Shown here one piece after another: positions 1 through 15,600 of a stretch of DNA of 64,000 bases. The stretch comes from Eopsaltria australis (Eukaryota > Chordata > Aves > Passeriformes > Petroicidae), in the NCBI GenBank assembly GCA_034509425.1, contig JAVTVJ010000788.1, forward strand, positions 434,001-498,000, written 5' to 3'. The translations under genes were made by a program, and so were the position numbers. Positions within the stretch are counted from its first letter, which is position 1; each line of letters starts with the position of its first letter. A model generated the notes under the pieces. It made no database searches, was not told where the DNA came from, and worked only from the letters and a program-made list of their open reading frames with translations.

Positions 1-3000
1 TCTGCTAGGTTAACATTTGTTTAGCTTTAACCTAGGAGGTGTAGGGGGGACTGTATTTGGTTCTAGGGGAAGAAAAAATGCTGTAATGATAAGTTTGTTT
101 AAAGGGTCTGGCTTGTGTGTGTTGAAAAACATAATCGGAGGATTCTTACAATGCTAGATATTCATGAACTCCTGAGCAAAAACTCTAACCCTTGGAAAAC
201 AAAAAGTGTGTCTTGTGAAGCTCAAGTATGACTGTAATCTTGGCCTCACTACTGTAATAACTTTCCGAGCAAAGCCAGACAAATTGAGGCCTATCAACTT
301 TTGTTTCAATTTTTATCCAATCATATGTCATGTGTACTGTAAAGTGGGGGATCTGCACGGCAGATGGAGACCCTGTTGAATTCATAGGGATTCAGTGGTG
401 TGCACCTACATGAATATGTTTGCAGATCTGGATTTGGGATGGTTTGTGATGAAAGTTGCTTCTTTCTGTGGAACATCTACAACAACATAATGTGTTGACT
501 GAGATAAGATCTCAAGCTACATGGACTGCTTGCTCATTTTGCTATGTTGCCACTAATAATTCTGCTATTTTTACTTAAAATTACTACGTAAACAAATGAG
601 AAAGTTGATTTTTTTTGTGTAGGATCAGTAGTCCTGTTGGCTTGATCAAACGGAATGTTTTGCAAAACAGCAATTGGGTTATGGTTTTCTTGAGGTAGTT
701 CTCGAGGTGTGTATTTTTGGTTAAATAACTTTTTCATTTGACCATCCTGGAATTTTGCTGTGTGTCTTTGGGAATGTATGTTGGGCTTCATTAAAGAAGT
801 GAATTGTTTAAAACTTGCAATACAATTCCAATAAGTTTTTGATAGGTGATAGTTGAATACATGATAACCTATCTACCCCTTCTCCCTTGCACTGCCCTCC
901 CTTTTCTCTCAGTGGAAAAAGCAATTTATAACGGGGGAAGTCTGAACCATTCAAACTTAGTGCCTCTGTTGCTTTGAGCTGTCTGACAGGTGAAGTAATT
1001 TATGCACTGTGGTTCTTAGTGAGCAGTCAAAAGCCACAGTGCCAATAACCATTGATAGACTGTACTTGTTAATGTAGTTCTGTAAGACTTTACAGCAACA
1101 GAGAATGTAATTCCCCTGGATATAGTGCAGATTGGATGTTTCGTTTCAATTGAGGTGAATTATTAAAACATTTTCTAAATGCTTCTCGAAAAATTATTTT
1201 ATAATGTTAATGAAAATATTTTATTATGGGGTAATACATGTAAACAATAATGTGAACATACATTTACGTTTTTGGTGGTAAACGTACATTAGGTAAAAAG
1301 AAAGCTGACATGGAATATAGTCTGTTTTTTATCTTATTGGTTGATAAGGTTAGAGTCCTACAAAGAATTGGGCTGATGGGACCTTGTATTGGTATAAGGG
1401 TCTGTTGGTTTTCGGGTGAGTGTAAGTGATACATTTATTTCTGTTGTGGATCTTCATCTATTTTGGAGGAGTGAGAGACCTAGTAAGCTTAAATGTGTGA
1501 ATGAGGTATGCCTAACTGAACTGAAAATCAGTTTGCTTTTCTAAGTTATTTATCTACATTAAGATAAATGATATGAAAGTACTATTTGTAAGGTAAAATA
1601 AGTTTGTTTTAGTTCTGCGTAGAATTGCTGAAAGGTGGACAGCACCTTTGCTTTGTAAGCTTTTGGCAAATGCAGTAATAATTAGCAAATAATAGTTTAA
1701 GGTGAATAAAAATTTGCTGTTGTAAATATTGGGGAGGTAAGGGGAAGTCAAATAGAGAGGAAAGTGTTCAGTTAATAAATGAGAAGTTGCATAGTTATTA
1801 TAAAGACCAAGCCATTATGCTGAATTTCCTGAAATTCCATATATAGTAGGATAAAAAACAGTGAGCAGTTAAAAATCAGAACCATATGAAGTAGTTATTA
1901 ATGACAAATAGAGGGGGTTCTTGAAAGATCTGAAGGTATTTATAAGTCATTTGATCTTCAAGATGCGTCTAAGAAATTAAACAATAGTACTGATTTCTTA
2001 AAAAAATAAAATAAAGGGGGAAAGAAAAAAAACCCATGAGCTTAAGAACTAGATAAAAGGGATTCTGTTCCTAGTAATATAATGGCAAAAATATCTGGGA
2101 AACAATAATAAGAAGCCTGGAATTTTCTAAGCAAAAATTACTTTAAGAGAGGTTTTCTGTTATTCTTGCTTAGTGTTTAAAATTAGGATCTGATACTGCA
2201 ACAGCATCTGCACACAGTTCAGTGAGTATGGAGAAGTACAGGATTGGCTTGTTTGCCAGATCTGATTGCAGATTCAAGGCCCCAGAAAATGAATAGAAAG
2301 TTGTAGCTATAGTAAAATTTTACATATTTTCTGAAATTCAGATACATCTCAAGATCTCTTGTTAAGAAATTATGTATGTATATGGATAGTCATGTTAATG
2401 AAAAATTGCATGAAGGACCATAAACAAAAATAGAACAAAGTGTAAAGAATAGATTTGGTGAGTCACAGCAGTTTTAGGTGCTAAAAGAGTATCATCAGTG
2501 CTTACACATGCATGTAGTAATACAAGTTTAGCCATTTTAGGTATATTTAGTGTCTGCTTTGCTTAACTTTATTGGAGATTGAATACTACACTGGCAGCAT
2601 TAGCAGGCAATGATAGAAGAGTTAAACACAAATCAGGGGAGAAAAGAAAAGGTAATCTAAAGAAATTAGGCACATTGTTGGAAAGTACAAATGAGATTTA
2701 GTTTGAAAAATGCAAGCTAAAACAGTCGAGGGCCCGTAATCCAAAACAGGTATTCATTGTGAGGGAATAACCTGGAAAGCAGTATTGCTGAAAAAGGGAT
2801 AGGAGTGATACCATGGGCCTGATAATCCTGTCAGTTGTGTGAACCCAACTCCCTTTCATATGAAAGGGATTTGTGCATGCTTCTGACAGGAAGGACAGGC
2901 CCCAATTTGCAATATGATATATAGACTTTGTAAAATTCAGAACAAGTTTAGGTTGCATCCACAGTGGCATTGAGCAAACGTTACACAAGTGGGAGATGGA

Positions 3001-6000
3001 TTTTTGTACAAGATTATGGGACTGTGTTTGGAGTACTGGTTTAGTTCGGAGCTTTTGCAACAAGTGGGGTAACTTAACAGAAACTCAGAGAACAACAAAA
3101 TATTAAGAAGGCTGAAGGGACTAATTGATTGAAAAAAAATTGATAAATACATTTTGCTTGGCTCAATTAACAGTTTGAGAACGGGAAATGATATCTTCCA
3201 AGCATTTTGAAGGGTCTGAACAGTTAAAAGGGGGATTATTCTAAATAAAAGAAGAGGTTGTGTTAATGTGTAAGCTGATATAACACTGAAGGAGAAAATT
3301 CAGAGCAGACAGCAGCACAAAATCCCCCAAGATGTACCTGAATTCCTTGTAGTATGAATTGTATGGCAAGCAGAGTATGGGGGCACCCCCACACCAGGCA
3401 CTGGCCTGGCCGGGACACCAATACATGTGCAACAGGTATTGAGCCAGGAATGGCAGAGAGAAAGAGACCAGCTGACCTTACAGGTTTCGTCCATCCTTAG
3501 ATAATGCCATAACGAAGGCTTTCATCTTGCATAGCTGTGGACTTGACTTTGTGGAATCTTTTGCACTTAATTTTGTCTCAAATCCTGCAGTCACTGGCAA
3601 GACAGGAAACAAATACATGGATGACATTTTTATGATCTCTTCTTAAAATTTGCTTTTCCTCCCTCAAGATAAAAATTGTAAGATGTGTTTCAGTCAGGTG
3701 TCTTAGGCTTGTCTTTTAAAGTCTGAAGTGAATATTTTACATAGTTGAAGGGGGAATTTTGTTTTAGTTGTACTGAATCATACAGCTAACATACAATCAA
3801 GACTAGTTACTGTTCATGCAATATAGCTTTATTTAGGGAAATTAAATCTGTTGGTTGTTAAAATCTCAGAATATCTCTCAATAGAAGTTACTTATTTGGA
3901 TGGAGGTGGTGTTGTCAGGGTTGCTGGGAACCCCCTGCAAGGAAAACAGAAGTTTTACAATACAACATTTGCTTTAGGACTCATCTGAGGGTAGCAAGGA
4001 GCAGGTGAAAAAGAACAGGCTACCTTAAAATTGCTCTTTGTTAGAGTTCCATTGTGATTCCAGTTTACTGTGCAGATGAGTTTGTCCTCTATCAAAGTTT
4101 CCCAGCTTTTCCTTCAGAGGGTATACTCCTTTTTACTGCTGGAAAACGTAGTGAAAAAGTAGTACGGTCAACATTAATATATTTTCCTGATTATTTTCAG
4201 CGAGATTTTTGTAGAAATTACCTAGGTTGCTACTGTTACACTGAAGTACATTGGTTTATTTGGGGAGGGGTGACTGTTCTTCAGTTTTAATGCAGAATTC
4301 TGATTGTTTAACTTGAAAGCTTATCTGGGCAGATGTCAGAACTAATAATCTTCTAAGAGCAAGTTTCTGGCAACACTGTAATAACTGTGGTGACTTTTAG
4401 GACCTACTGCTTCTTCTAAGAATTGGTGGAATCCTTTATTTAAGACCATTTTCTATTCTTTAACTGAAACACTATTTAAATGAATTTATGCTTTAAAATT
4501 ATTTATATCTGTTGTAATGTCTTAGGTTTGAATGAATGCTAAGCATACTACAATATGATCAAGAATGCAAATGGAACGCAAGGGTATTCTTGCCTTGTGA
4601 AATGAAATAAGGCTGGGCTAAGAAAAGTTGTTTGGTTTGGTTTTGGTTGTTTTTTTGTTTGTTTAATTTTATTCTGGAGCTAGTAGGCTTTAATTACCTT
4701 GCTTATTTGCAGTTAAACCTCAATAGATAAGACTTTCATACTCATTTTTCTTTCTTTCTGAACCCTTCTCACACTTTACCCAGTACTGAAATAGAGAAAT
4801 ACAGGTTTTTCGTTTTTACAGATGAGGTACCAGAGGTACACAGAGGTTCAGGTTTTTGCTTTGAGAGTGCATGTCAAATAAGATGATAGCCAAATACAGT
4901 AAAGTCAATTGTTTTTATAATAATGCTAGAATCCAGTTCTGACAGGAAGATTTCTTCATTTTGAGCCTGAGTTAAACTATCCATAAAAAGAGGCTACTGT
5001 TACTGTCTTCTGAAATTCCTCTTTAGTCAATAGCTGAGAAATCCTGTTTTATTTTTCAAACAGTGCTAATGTTACATTCTGTGAATTGGAGAACTGAAAA
5101 CTAAATATGTAAGATCATGAGAATGAGCTGTTTGTGTTTTGTTTTGCTGTGTTTTGTTTCAAAATGCTTGTTCTGAGTGTCGGAGTGGTGTTTTACAGCT
5201 TAAATGGGACTGCTTAGAGTTACTGTAGTATCAATGTACATTATTACAGGACAACACAGTTCACAGAGGAGATTGTGTATAGGCTAGAGATCCCATCACG
5301 TGGTCTTTTTCTGGTTACCAGTCTGATACATATTGATTCTATGGCCTTAGTTAACTCATTTGCAATCTTTTTATTCATATTTATAAAGTGGTTATACTGA
5401 TGTTTGTTTACCTATCTCAGAGAGAAGTGTGAGACTGTAAGCTCTTTAATGCAGGTTTGTGTCTCTTCATGCTTCTATGTCATATCTTAAATATTTGAAA
5501 ATGAATATAAATTAGGAATATATGAGGAAAGCAAAACTATTCTATAAGGTTGTTTGCCCTCTGCAGTCTTGAGAAGCAGAAAATACAGCACAGATGAGAG
5601 GAAGAACAATCTTTATTCCTTAGGGAATAAATAAACTTGGGATACCTAAGCAGAGAAATATGGAAACGGTTGAAAGAAAGAAGCTTATCTTCAGGGAGGA
5701 TAATAAAACAGCAAGATGGTACCCAGAACAGTGAGCTTAGGCTTTGCCTGAAGTACTAGATTAGTGAGCTAGGTATCACAGTCTCCTTGGAGCAACAAGT
5801 TCAAGTCTTAAGCAGACCTGAATTACATTTTAAGCAGTAAGGTAGTGAAGCTGAGTACTCTACTTTCTGTTTTCCTGTCTTTAAACTGAATGTGCATGCA
5901 TTTATTTTAACTCCAGATAAATTGTATCAAGGCAGCTATGCTGCAAGAGAGATCACATATAATAGAGCTGTGATAGAGTGTAGTTTTGTTGAAGGGTGCA

Positions 6001-9000
6001 CTGGAGGATATTTGTCTGTAAGAGTGAACTGTCTTCATACTATTTTCTGTAGATGTGGGAGGAGCAACTGCTGAGACTATTAGTCTCTCAGAATAATTTA
6101 CAGTGTTATTTGTCAATCCATAACTGCTTAAGATACATGAAAATCTTGTAAGGCAGTGATTCTGTTTCAGAGACCTTTTCTCTCAGAATTTGGTGGACTT
6201 TTGACATGGTTGCTGAAGTTTAGATGGACCATACTTAGACTGCATGTGTTTCTCCATTGTTGCTTGCTGTGACGTGTGCTGGTTGGCCTCTGCCTCCCAG
6301 TCCAAAGGTTGCTATGCTTCCTTGATAAACCATGTGCAGAGATCCTCAGGTCCGTAGAGCACCAAATCATGACTAACTTTGAGTAGCTCTGTTCAATTTC
6401 TTTGAAGTGCTATAGCAACTTGTATTACTAGGACATAATGTATTGGGGGAACTTTCTATTTGGGGTACATCCCAGGGGCTTAACTAAGCTAAATGAAAAT
6501 GTTTACTCTGGAGGTAAATCTAGCGTGTTTTGAGTATATTAATAATTATTATGGTGTAGGATAGATATGAATTAGTTTGCTTTTAAAATCTATATATTGG
6601 AAGAAAACTTGTGGAAATGCACTTAGGAACAGTTCTTCTCTTACCCGATTATTTTGGTCAGAAGTGTCCATTTTCTATTGACGTCCATGAAATGATGTAG
6701 AATCCAGGCACTGGCCAGATAAACAGTGCCAGGTTACAGGTTCACAGATATCCTCTGTACTTTTGGGGTGATAGTATAGCTTTGAAATGTTGTAAATCAC
6801 AGAGCTGTTTCTTGGCTGCTTTTCACTCCCCAATACCTTCTATCAAACCCCAGGAAAATTAAAACAGTACATGTTCATATAAAGCTACAGTTATGCAGTT
6901 AGATACCTGAAAAAAATCAGTAATTGTCTCATGTAAGCAAGAAAGTACAACTGTAACTGTGTTTATAGAGAATGTTCTTTACAGCAGAGCCTTGTGCTCT
7001 CTGTGAGAAATGGGAATAAATTCCATGGCGGTATTAATCTCTTGTATCAATGTATACATAATTCTGACTCATCATTCAGTGTGGTAATTGATGAATCTTA
7101 ATACTAGTTATTTCTAAAGAGGTTTTGAGTTTGGTTTCTGGGCATCTGTTCTCCACAGTCTTGCCTTCCATGGTGTTACCCGTGTGGGCCAATTGAGAAA
7201 TCCTTTTCTTTTGCTTGTGGACTGAGGGGGATTCACTGTTGCAATACTATTTGTCCTGACTGTGTAGCTCTTTCTGTCTTTCTGTCTCTCATTTTCTTCT
7301 AATCATCATCTTCTCAATCTTTTGACTACAGGCCGTAATTCATTCTCTGTTCCTTGTCCCCTTGATGTCTGTACCCATTGACTGCACGTGGGATAGTTAC
7401 TGTAATCAAATGAATTTTTAATTGTAAGAAAATTGAAGGAAAAGATGTATGCAGGTAAAAGGGCAAGAGGACAAAGCACTAAATGTCAGGTGCCTAGCAA
7501 CAGTAAAATACTGAATTTTACAGCAAAACACTAATAGATTCTGTGGTACCTGAAAAACAAATTCTGCAGCTGTGGGCATGCTGCATTCACAGGATCCAGA
7601 TGAATATATAAAAGGATATTTCACACACCTGAAAAATGTGTTTTCAGGTACTCAGCAGGACCTGGTCAGGCATTGCAGCATTTGGTATGTTTTGCTTGTT
7701 CTTCCAAGGTCATTTTTGTAATTCTAAAACATAGAAATACAATTTTTAAAAAAAATTTTTTTTGTGAAAATATTGTTTCTGAGCAGACGTATGTGCAAAG
7801 TCTGACCCCTGTAGTGAAATACTCTGTGTAGTTGGATTTGAAGAATATACAGGGCCCTAACTACTGCACATCTTGGAACACTTCTAGTAAGTGGAGTTTT
7901 TAGGTATTTTTTTCTACCCAAATGCTTCAAGATATTGTATTTCCTTCCAACTTTGCTGAACTTGTTATCCTGTTTAAAGCCTTGTGCTCCTCTGTTTATG
8001 TAACATGAAGTTACTTAATTAGAAAGGTGCCATGTTAGTCAATGCATATGGTATCATGGTAAAAAGGTAGAAGGTTAGAAAATCAAAATACAATACTTGG
8101 TGCCAATGATTTAATCATGTTTTGTGTTGTTCCATTAATATGTCCTGTAGTCAATATGCTTTTGTTAGTGAAATGTACTTATTTTCTTAGAAAGGTAGGT
8201 TTTGTGGTAGATACATATAATTGTTTTTTTCTGCTTAGATTTTTATATTACCAGTATACAAATCTCATTTTTCTCTAGTAGCTTTCATTCTCCTAATAAG
8301 CAGTTTAATTGTATTGTAAACAGGATTAGTCCAGCTATTGTAGAAAGTGCTTCTTAAGATCAAAGAAAAAAGTGACTTAAAAATGATCTACCGTTCTGCA
8401 CGTAACACTAAACAAACACCCAGCTTTCCTAAGGGTACTGATACTTTTCTCTATGGCTATTTGTGTGCCATAAATTAATGTGCCTGTTAGAAAGCAAAAA
8501 TATTTTGCTAGTTTTGTGGTGATTTGATTCTTCTGTAGGTTTGCTGTAAGAGCTGTTTGTAGACTTTTGACCATGTTGAATTGGCTCTAAATTTGCCTAG
8601 GTAGAATTTGTGCCTCTTTGGAGTTGAGCTGAAATTGGTGGCATCCTGTGTCAGTCCTGCAGTGCACTTGTAAAGGTCAGGTGGGTAACGTATATTAATA
8701 CAGAATGTGCCTGCCTTAGCAAGGGTAGAAGGTAAACCAATTAAGTCAATAGTGATACGTTTAGAACTTAGGATACTGAAATTGGTGTAAAGTCTGTTTA
8801 TTAGTTATTTTCAGGAGATCTTTCCATCTAAGCAAAAGTTGCAACTTAGGCAGTTGTTACCTTTTAAAGGGTTTGTGAAAGCTACAGGTTTTGTTCTTTA
8901 TATAGGTAAACTAAACGATGCTTGTTTTCTCTGGTGGGGAAAGTGAGCTGCATACATTATGTAAGAAAAACAAAAAGCTATTTCCATTATTTATTGTTTT

Positions 9001-9259
9001 CAAAAACTTACTAAAGGATACTTACTTGTATTATGTTTTCACTGGTATAGGGTAATCCCTAGTATTGCTGATTTCTGGTATCCACAGTACCACAATAAAT
9101 ACGACTGAAATATTCTTTACATTGTGGAAATAATGGTGGAAAATTATACTGTGATGGACAAAAGAGAAATATCATTGTTCACATATCATATAACATACAG
9201 TAACAATATAAACGTGTGGGATTGTGGATGTGATTTGCCGTACTGGATGAGTCTTTAAA
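1..9259. other. Intron segment, no gene seen
   Basis: AT-rich intron DNA with short homopolymer runs, for example a T/A-rich stretch near 7740-7765 and a GT-rich tract at 4625-4665. A small GC-richer patch lies at about 3375-3490 and includes a ggggg-ca-ccccc mini-palindrome. The longest frame (2698-3063, minus strand, 121 codons) resembles no protein I know. I see no tRNA, snoRNA box pair or clear transposon end. Confidence 0.6.
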
Positions 9260-9640
9260 AGGTGCCCAGTACAAGATTCTGCTGTTGAATGGCACCAGGG
9301 GGAAGTGACCTCCTTGTCTTTTTCCTCAAGGCTTTTTGGCTCAGATGGTTTGTGTTTGCTTTGGTTTGTGGCTTCAGAGACTTCATGTATTTCTTGACTT
9401 AGCAGCTGCCCATTGCAAAGACACACATGTCCTGAGCAGGCAGCCAGCTGCTGCAGATGTGCAGCTTGGAGGTTGTAAGGTGCACAGGTATTGTGGGGTT
9501 GCTGGCCTGGCAGGAGACACTTGTGCTCTGAATAGTCAGGTACCTAGCCGGAGGCACATGCCAACTCTGCCACCAGCTAGGCCAGGTAGAACACTGCTGC
9601 TTCTCAGTCACCTGTAGGCCAAGAGAGAGCAAAGACAAGC
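9260..9640. other. GC-richer intronic patch of unknown nature
   Basis: About 380 bp that is visibly richer in G and C than its surroundings, with many CAG/CTG trinucleotides and overlapping frames on both strands (93 codons plus, 119 codons minus). Neither translation looks like a known protein. An old transposon fragment or a regulatory element is possible. A CTCF-like core with two mismatches (gcaccaggggga) starts at 9292. The function is not recognised. Confidence 0.35.
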
Positions 9641-12600
9641 TGTTGGGAGGTATTTTAATGAGAGCAGGAGAGGAGATCTTCTGTGCATAGGTAGTTGAAT
9701 TGCAAACAGAAGAAATATGAATGTTGAGTGAGCTGGGTGCATTCAAGCACTGGGTCACGAGACAGGAATGGGAATTTTGGAGAGAACCCTGTTTAGAAGG
9801 GTGGATGGGGTAGATACTGTAGAAGGAAAAGGAGGGGTTATGTAATCAAATGCTGATAAGTTACTCTTTTAATAGCCAACTCCCTCATTTAAATTGTTCA
9901 CTGGATATTAATTGACTTGTTGCCCAGATGCTGGGTCACTGCTGAGTGAAGACTCTCATTTGTAAAATACCAAGTTGCACCATCTGCTTTCCTGCAGTGA
10001 GGTTCTGATTTACAGGTATAAACCTTAAAGTGGTTCTTCTGCGTCTTTGCTTGCACTACCAGTGATGCATGTGCAGAATTAATTTCTGTTCTGTTAGTTT
10101 GTATTTTTTCATTAACACTGAATTTACCTTTTTCATTTTGGTTTTTAAAAAATCTACCATCATCATAATTACTGTTACTTTTATCCTTATATTAAAATAT
10201 CATAAAGGCATAAAATTGCATATAATCAAATAAAGGATTTTATCTGTTCCATAAATAGCTTGCAGGAAGAAAGGTCTCAGCTTGGAAAATAGTTTTTCAT
10301 GGGCATTGCTGCACTTATGAAAGCTAAGAAGGTTACCGTTGGAACAGTGAGAATTTCTTCAAATGATGCTGTCACTTTAAGAAGATTGGTAATGTCTATG
10401 TATACTTCATTTTGTATATCGATTGTATAAGAAGTGCATACATTTTACTGTATGTGTATGTAGAGGATATACAAGTCTGGATGTCAGTTCAAGTTTGGGA
10501 TAGATTGCGTAGATTTCCTGTTGCATCTCTAATGCTGCATATATGTTAAGAAGGAACTTTCAACAAGAGAAAAAGATTTAATGGAGCAAACATTCAAAAA
10601 GTCTAATAATATTTTTATATCTACCAACACGAAGGTTTAGAGGCCAAGTTTGGATCTCACAGGTGCAGGTAGGTGCAAAGTACTGTTTCTTTATGACACT
10701 TTCTGATCATATGTGATACAAAACTGTTGCCTGTCCTGGGTCTTAGGCTTAGGCAATTTGGATGGACAGCTTTTAAACTCAGCCTTCTCTAAGCAAAATA
10801 TATAAAACGGCTGTTGTTTAAAACTACTCTAAGTTATGAAATATAAGTTGCTCTGATCAAAACCATCAGTGAGTAGAGAGCAGGTGAATTAGTCAGAGAT
10901 GTAGACAAACTGTTTTTCATGCAACTCTGCAATTTCGACTGTATTAGACAGATACTATCATCCAGCTACATAGATTTTGATTCTGCTATGCTTGGAATTT
11001 CTTTGGAATTGGATTGGAATAGCTATTAATTGCTATTTTTTTGCCAAAGATAATAAGTAGTGCTTATTGCCACTCTGTTTTGAGCTGTCAGCCACACTGA
11101 TATTTCCAGAGAGTAAAAGCGACACATTGTTTAAAATGGGGTACATAATCTCCTTTCTCTACTCCTTGTCCTACCTCAGTGCATAAAGGGGGGCAAAAAG
11201 AGCGTAGGTCATCATTCTTGCTTACTTATGTACACCAGAAATTATTGCTGTTATCTTAAATAGCAGCTTGTGGTATCCCTTTTCAAGCAGACAGTCCTAC
11301 TGTCACTTGAGTGGCTGCTGTGCTGCTGGCATTGGCCCCCAGTAGTGATATGGCTATGGCTAGTGATAAAAGCTCTGCTTTTAGGGTTGTGGTAGTGGTG
11401 AGGACTTGCATTGTTTTTAATTGTAAAGATCTGTTTTCATGGAGACCTGCATCAGGGTTCCATTGCTCCTAGAGAGACAAGCTAGCAGATTCTAGTCTTG
11501 AATTGCTTATTAGTGCTGTTGTATATTTATTTGGTTACTTTTAATCAAGTTCTGTAAGTTTTTTTTATGGCCTTGTGGTTAATCTTCCGTAAAGAAGGAC
11601 GTTTTTTGTTTACCTGCCTTTTAAATTTCTGGAGGTTGCCACTCTTATGCAGAGAAGTCACATTACAGACTAAGCAGGAAGAACAACACAGAGAATATAG
11701 AGGAAAAGGACTCCACATATTTAAACACCTTTTTAACTAGTTTTTACTGAAAGAGATCAAGTCTTGTCACTTAAGTAACTTTCAGGGCTTAGCAGTTTTG
11801 TTGTCTCCTTGAAGAATTTTTACAAATGGTGATAAATAGGGATTTTGGCATCAGTGTAATGAGAATGATTGATTAAATTAGTAAAAACTTCAGAAAGCAT
11901 CAGAGTAGTATATATGCAGATACTAAATGAGGAAGAGAGAGAAAGATCAGAGGATCTTTGTGAGTATTAAAATGGTGGTTTGTGATGGTGACAGAGGTTG
12001 TTTTTTCTCTGGTACTTTCAAGAAAGCTGAGTAGGAACATTTTGTTGAGATTGGTCCTAGAACAGGAGAGCTTTTATGGTCACAGGTTGTCATGTAGAGT
12101 GTTGTGCATATTTGGATTTTAGATGAAAAAAGCATAATATTTGAGAGAATATTATGTACTGGTGATCAAGGGGGCAACAATAGATTATAGAAGGAAAGTA
12201 AAACAGTAGAGTTCATCAAAGAAAGGGTGATGCCAAAAGTTGCAAGTGTGGAGATGAGTAGGTATATGGAGTAGGGTGAGTGCAGAAGAATTATTCTTGA
12301 AAACATTTTCCTTGACCATGAGAAATTCTTGCATAATCAAGACACTTAATCAAAATTATTATAGTAGCATGAGGGTATTTGGTAAAAGGAGTACTAATAG
12401 CATGGAGTTAATAATAATTACACCAGAGTTGTGTTGGTTATTATAAACAATATAAAATATAAAACAGTTAAAGATGAAAATAGAGTGTAAGAAATCAAGT
12501 GTAAAATGTGGAATTGTTAGGAAATTTTGTCATGCACCATCAGCAAGGGAGCAAGAGAATCTTCAGTACAGTTTTGGACCTTTTGTCAGAGAGGGAATAG

Positions 12601-15600
12601 AGAAGCATTTGAAAACAAATACTGTTAAATTAGATGCTGTCAAAGCTAAAGTCCTTGGTATATGGATCTCTCTTACTGAAATGCCAGAAAAGAAGATGAT
12701 AAATTCCAGGAGCCATCTAGTAGATGCTATTTTGATATTTGAAACATTATTTATGTGATATTTTATATTTATTTCCCTACAACCAAGTTAGTTAGGTTTC
12801 TGGGATTTGTTTTGTTGGTTATTTTGGTGTGTTGAGGTTGTTCTAAGCAGTTCAAATGGTATTTTTTAAAAAATAGTGTGTCAGGGAATGTATCAGAGGT
12901 TCTGTTCATTCTTTTTACTTTTAAGTGTAATGTATTACTCTTACAGTCCTCTATTAAGTGCTGCTCAGTTCAAAGACAACAGCTGTAGCGCTTGGCAATA
13001 ATCCAGCTGGTGCTATACAAGGTAAGAACATCTTCCCTTAGAGGAAGCAGATCCTATGGAAGTCTGTTTGCTGCAGGATCATGCCAATGAACAGCAGTAC
13101 TTGCTTGCTGGATGAGACTGACATTGTGCCTTTTCTTTTTTTACCTTATATCTCAGTTGTCATGCATTTTTCTCATGTTCAAGTGTTGGTGTGGATGTTA
13201 ATTGAGGAATCAAAAAATATACAGACTCCATCATAAAAACAAACGAAAGAGAGAGAAATAAGTGTTGATCTAGGTGTGAAAGGAGATCATCTGTAGGACT
13301 GATTTTTCCCTCTACACATTTGTCCGAAAAAAACCAAATAGGTGTGCTTTTTATTAGTAACACTTGAGTTACTGAGCAAGTGACATCTTTCTGTGCAAGT
13401 GGTTGGTCTCCTACCCTTTTTTTTTTTGTGTTACATGAGTGATTTGGAATTTTAAAACTGGTTCTCAGTGGTTGGCTGCCTCTTGGAATATATTCTCTGT
13501 AGCACCCTACTTTTCTTCAGTAATTGAGGTTTAAGTGCAGTCAATGTGTGGAATCACATGATGTTCCTTTTCCAGTTGTGTGTACTGTGACATATAATTG
13601 GGAGGTTATTGATGGAGAAACACAATCCTGAGTCTGAACTTGAACACTTACCTGAACAAATGTATCTTAATCTTAGACTATATTGTATATTCATACTTAG
13701 TAATGCAGTGCAGTAGGTGAAGTTGACTTTCCCTATGATTGACAAGATTTTTTGGTAAGAACACATTACAGAGGGTGTTTGGTTGAAAGAGTGTTTATTT
13801 TCCTGTAGTTCTCACCCTGAAGGTTGCAAGCTTGTTTTCACTTTAATAAAATGCTACTTACAGTAAATATTTGGTGACTCCAAACAGATTGTCAAGAGCT
13901 GTGTTCTGCAGTTGTATAGAAGGTGTAATGTTTCATACCTAAGACATTTTATTAAGTTAAAGGTTTTTTTTTGAAAGTTCTGGAAAGGAAACGATGGCTG
14001 TTTTTACAATGGAAGAACTTCACTGTGGACTAGGTGTTTTGTGCCTGGGTGCTTCTGTCTTAGACGTATGTATTCAAGAAACTTTCCTCACAAAGGAGCA
14101 TTTCTCAGCTTGGAATAGGATGTTTTAATATCTCCTGTCTCATTATGTTGAAGTACTTCGGAAGTTTAGATTATAGTTAGGAACTTCCTTTCTTCATGGC
14201 AGCAGTTATATCTTTTTGTAGATAAAACTGAAATGTCAGTGTCCTGGTTAATCAGGGATACAGTTATCTCCAAATTTTGGTAGTCTATTTTTCTCTAACC
14301 TTTCATAAGCTTGTCCTCAATCTCTTTCTTACGCATTTTTATGTATGTTTTAGCCAAATGGATCATGTAGCCTTTTTTCATATGTTAGTAAGCTTTCCCT
14401 AGAAGGTACTGGTTTTCACATATTTAGTCCCGTAGTTCAGCACTGGAGTAAGCAGTACTCTCATAACATACAAAAAGGCAAGCAAATCTACTTTCCTTTT
14501 ACTGTTCTAAAAATTAGCGTTTTACTGCAACATTAGTATCAATAACTTCTAGGCTTTACCTTTCATAGTGACCTCAAAAAGAAGTTACTTCACCTGTAGT
14601 TAGAGTGGCTCACTGTTGGGCTGGTTTTAATATTCTGTTTTGCTCATGATCATGAAGGAATCAGTTGTCCTCTTTCAGAAATACTGAAGTGACTTTAGTA
14701 CATTTACTTCTTAATCAGACACTGTAAGGACAGTAGAAATATGAAAGTTTATAGCCAATATAAAGCTAATGTTATCTGCATAGCACTTGTGTGGAAGAAC
14801 AGGGAGGAATTGCAATTAAGCTACTAATGCTTTTTTCCCAGTCATTTAAAGACTGGTAATGTGTTTTCCTTTTGCCTTAAATAGGTAATGCTACTTCCCA
14901 TAGATTTAATAATTGGTGATTTAAAAATTGGTGATTGATTCTCTGGGTGGGACACTGAATGGTGCCAGGGTTTCTTAATTTCAGAAATTTTCAGTGTTGT
15001 ATTTGATGTAAGGTGTGTAGTGTAGTAAATCTTACCTAATTTGATTAGTTGAAAATGTGCTTATATTGCTTTGCACATTTGAGAACTACCAAATGCATAT
15101 TATATAAAACAGATTCAATTCTGGTAAACAAATAGTTCTGAATATGAGTTTACTACAAAACATTAAATATGTACTAAGATTTTACAACATGTACTTTTTA
15201 GTTCAAACACTAGTAGTAGAAAGTACAAATACTTTAAAGATATGAATAGTGTTGTGATAATAAAAACATTTCTGAAGTGAATCATATATTGTTTGCATTA
15301 TTATTTGCAGATTATGGCTAGCATAACAGAATTTTACAGTACTACAGTTTCAGTTGGAGTGGCTCTTACTGTGATGTCTTTTGTAAAAGGTTGGGGGGAA
15401 AATATTCTCATTGGCATTTAAAGATAACACTTAAACTCCAGAAGAATTTGGAACAATTCAAAACAATTCCTTTATCTACACTTAAAATAATCTGTTTTAA
15501 TCAGGAATAATTTTTCTTTGTTCCAAAAATGTCAGAAACACTCATTTGAGGGACAATTTGTATAATTAAAAATCAAAATTAAAAGGATAAGGATTATTTT

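Noticed and set aside
2698..3063. 121-codon minus-strand frame, longest outside the exons
   Set aside because: No recognisable domain; overlapped by another frame on the same strand. Frames of this size are expected by chance in tens of kilobases of intron.
9399..9758. 119-codon minus-strand frame in a GC-richer patch
   Set aside because: Its length follows from the locally higher GC content. The translation is Ser/Thr/Pro-rich without motif, and the opposite strand is also open for much of it.
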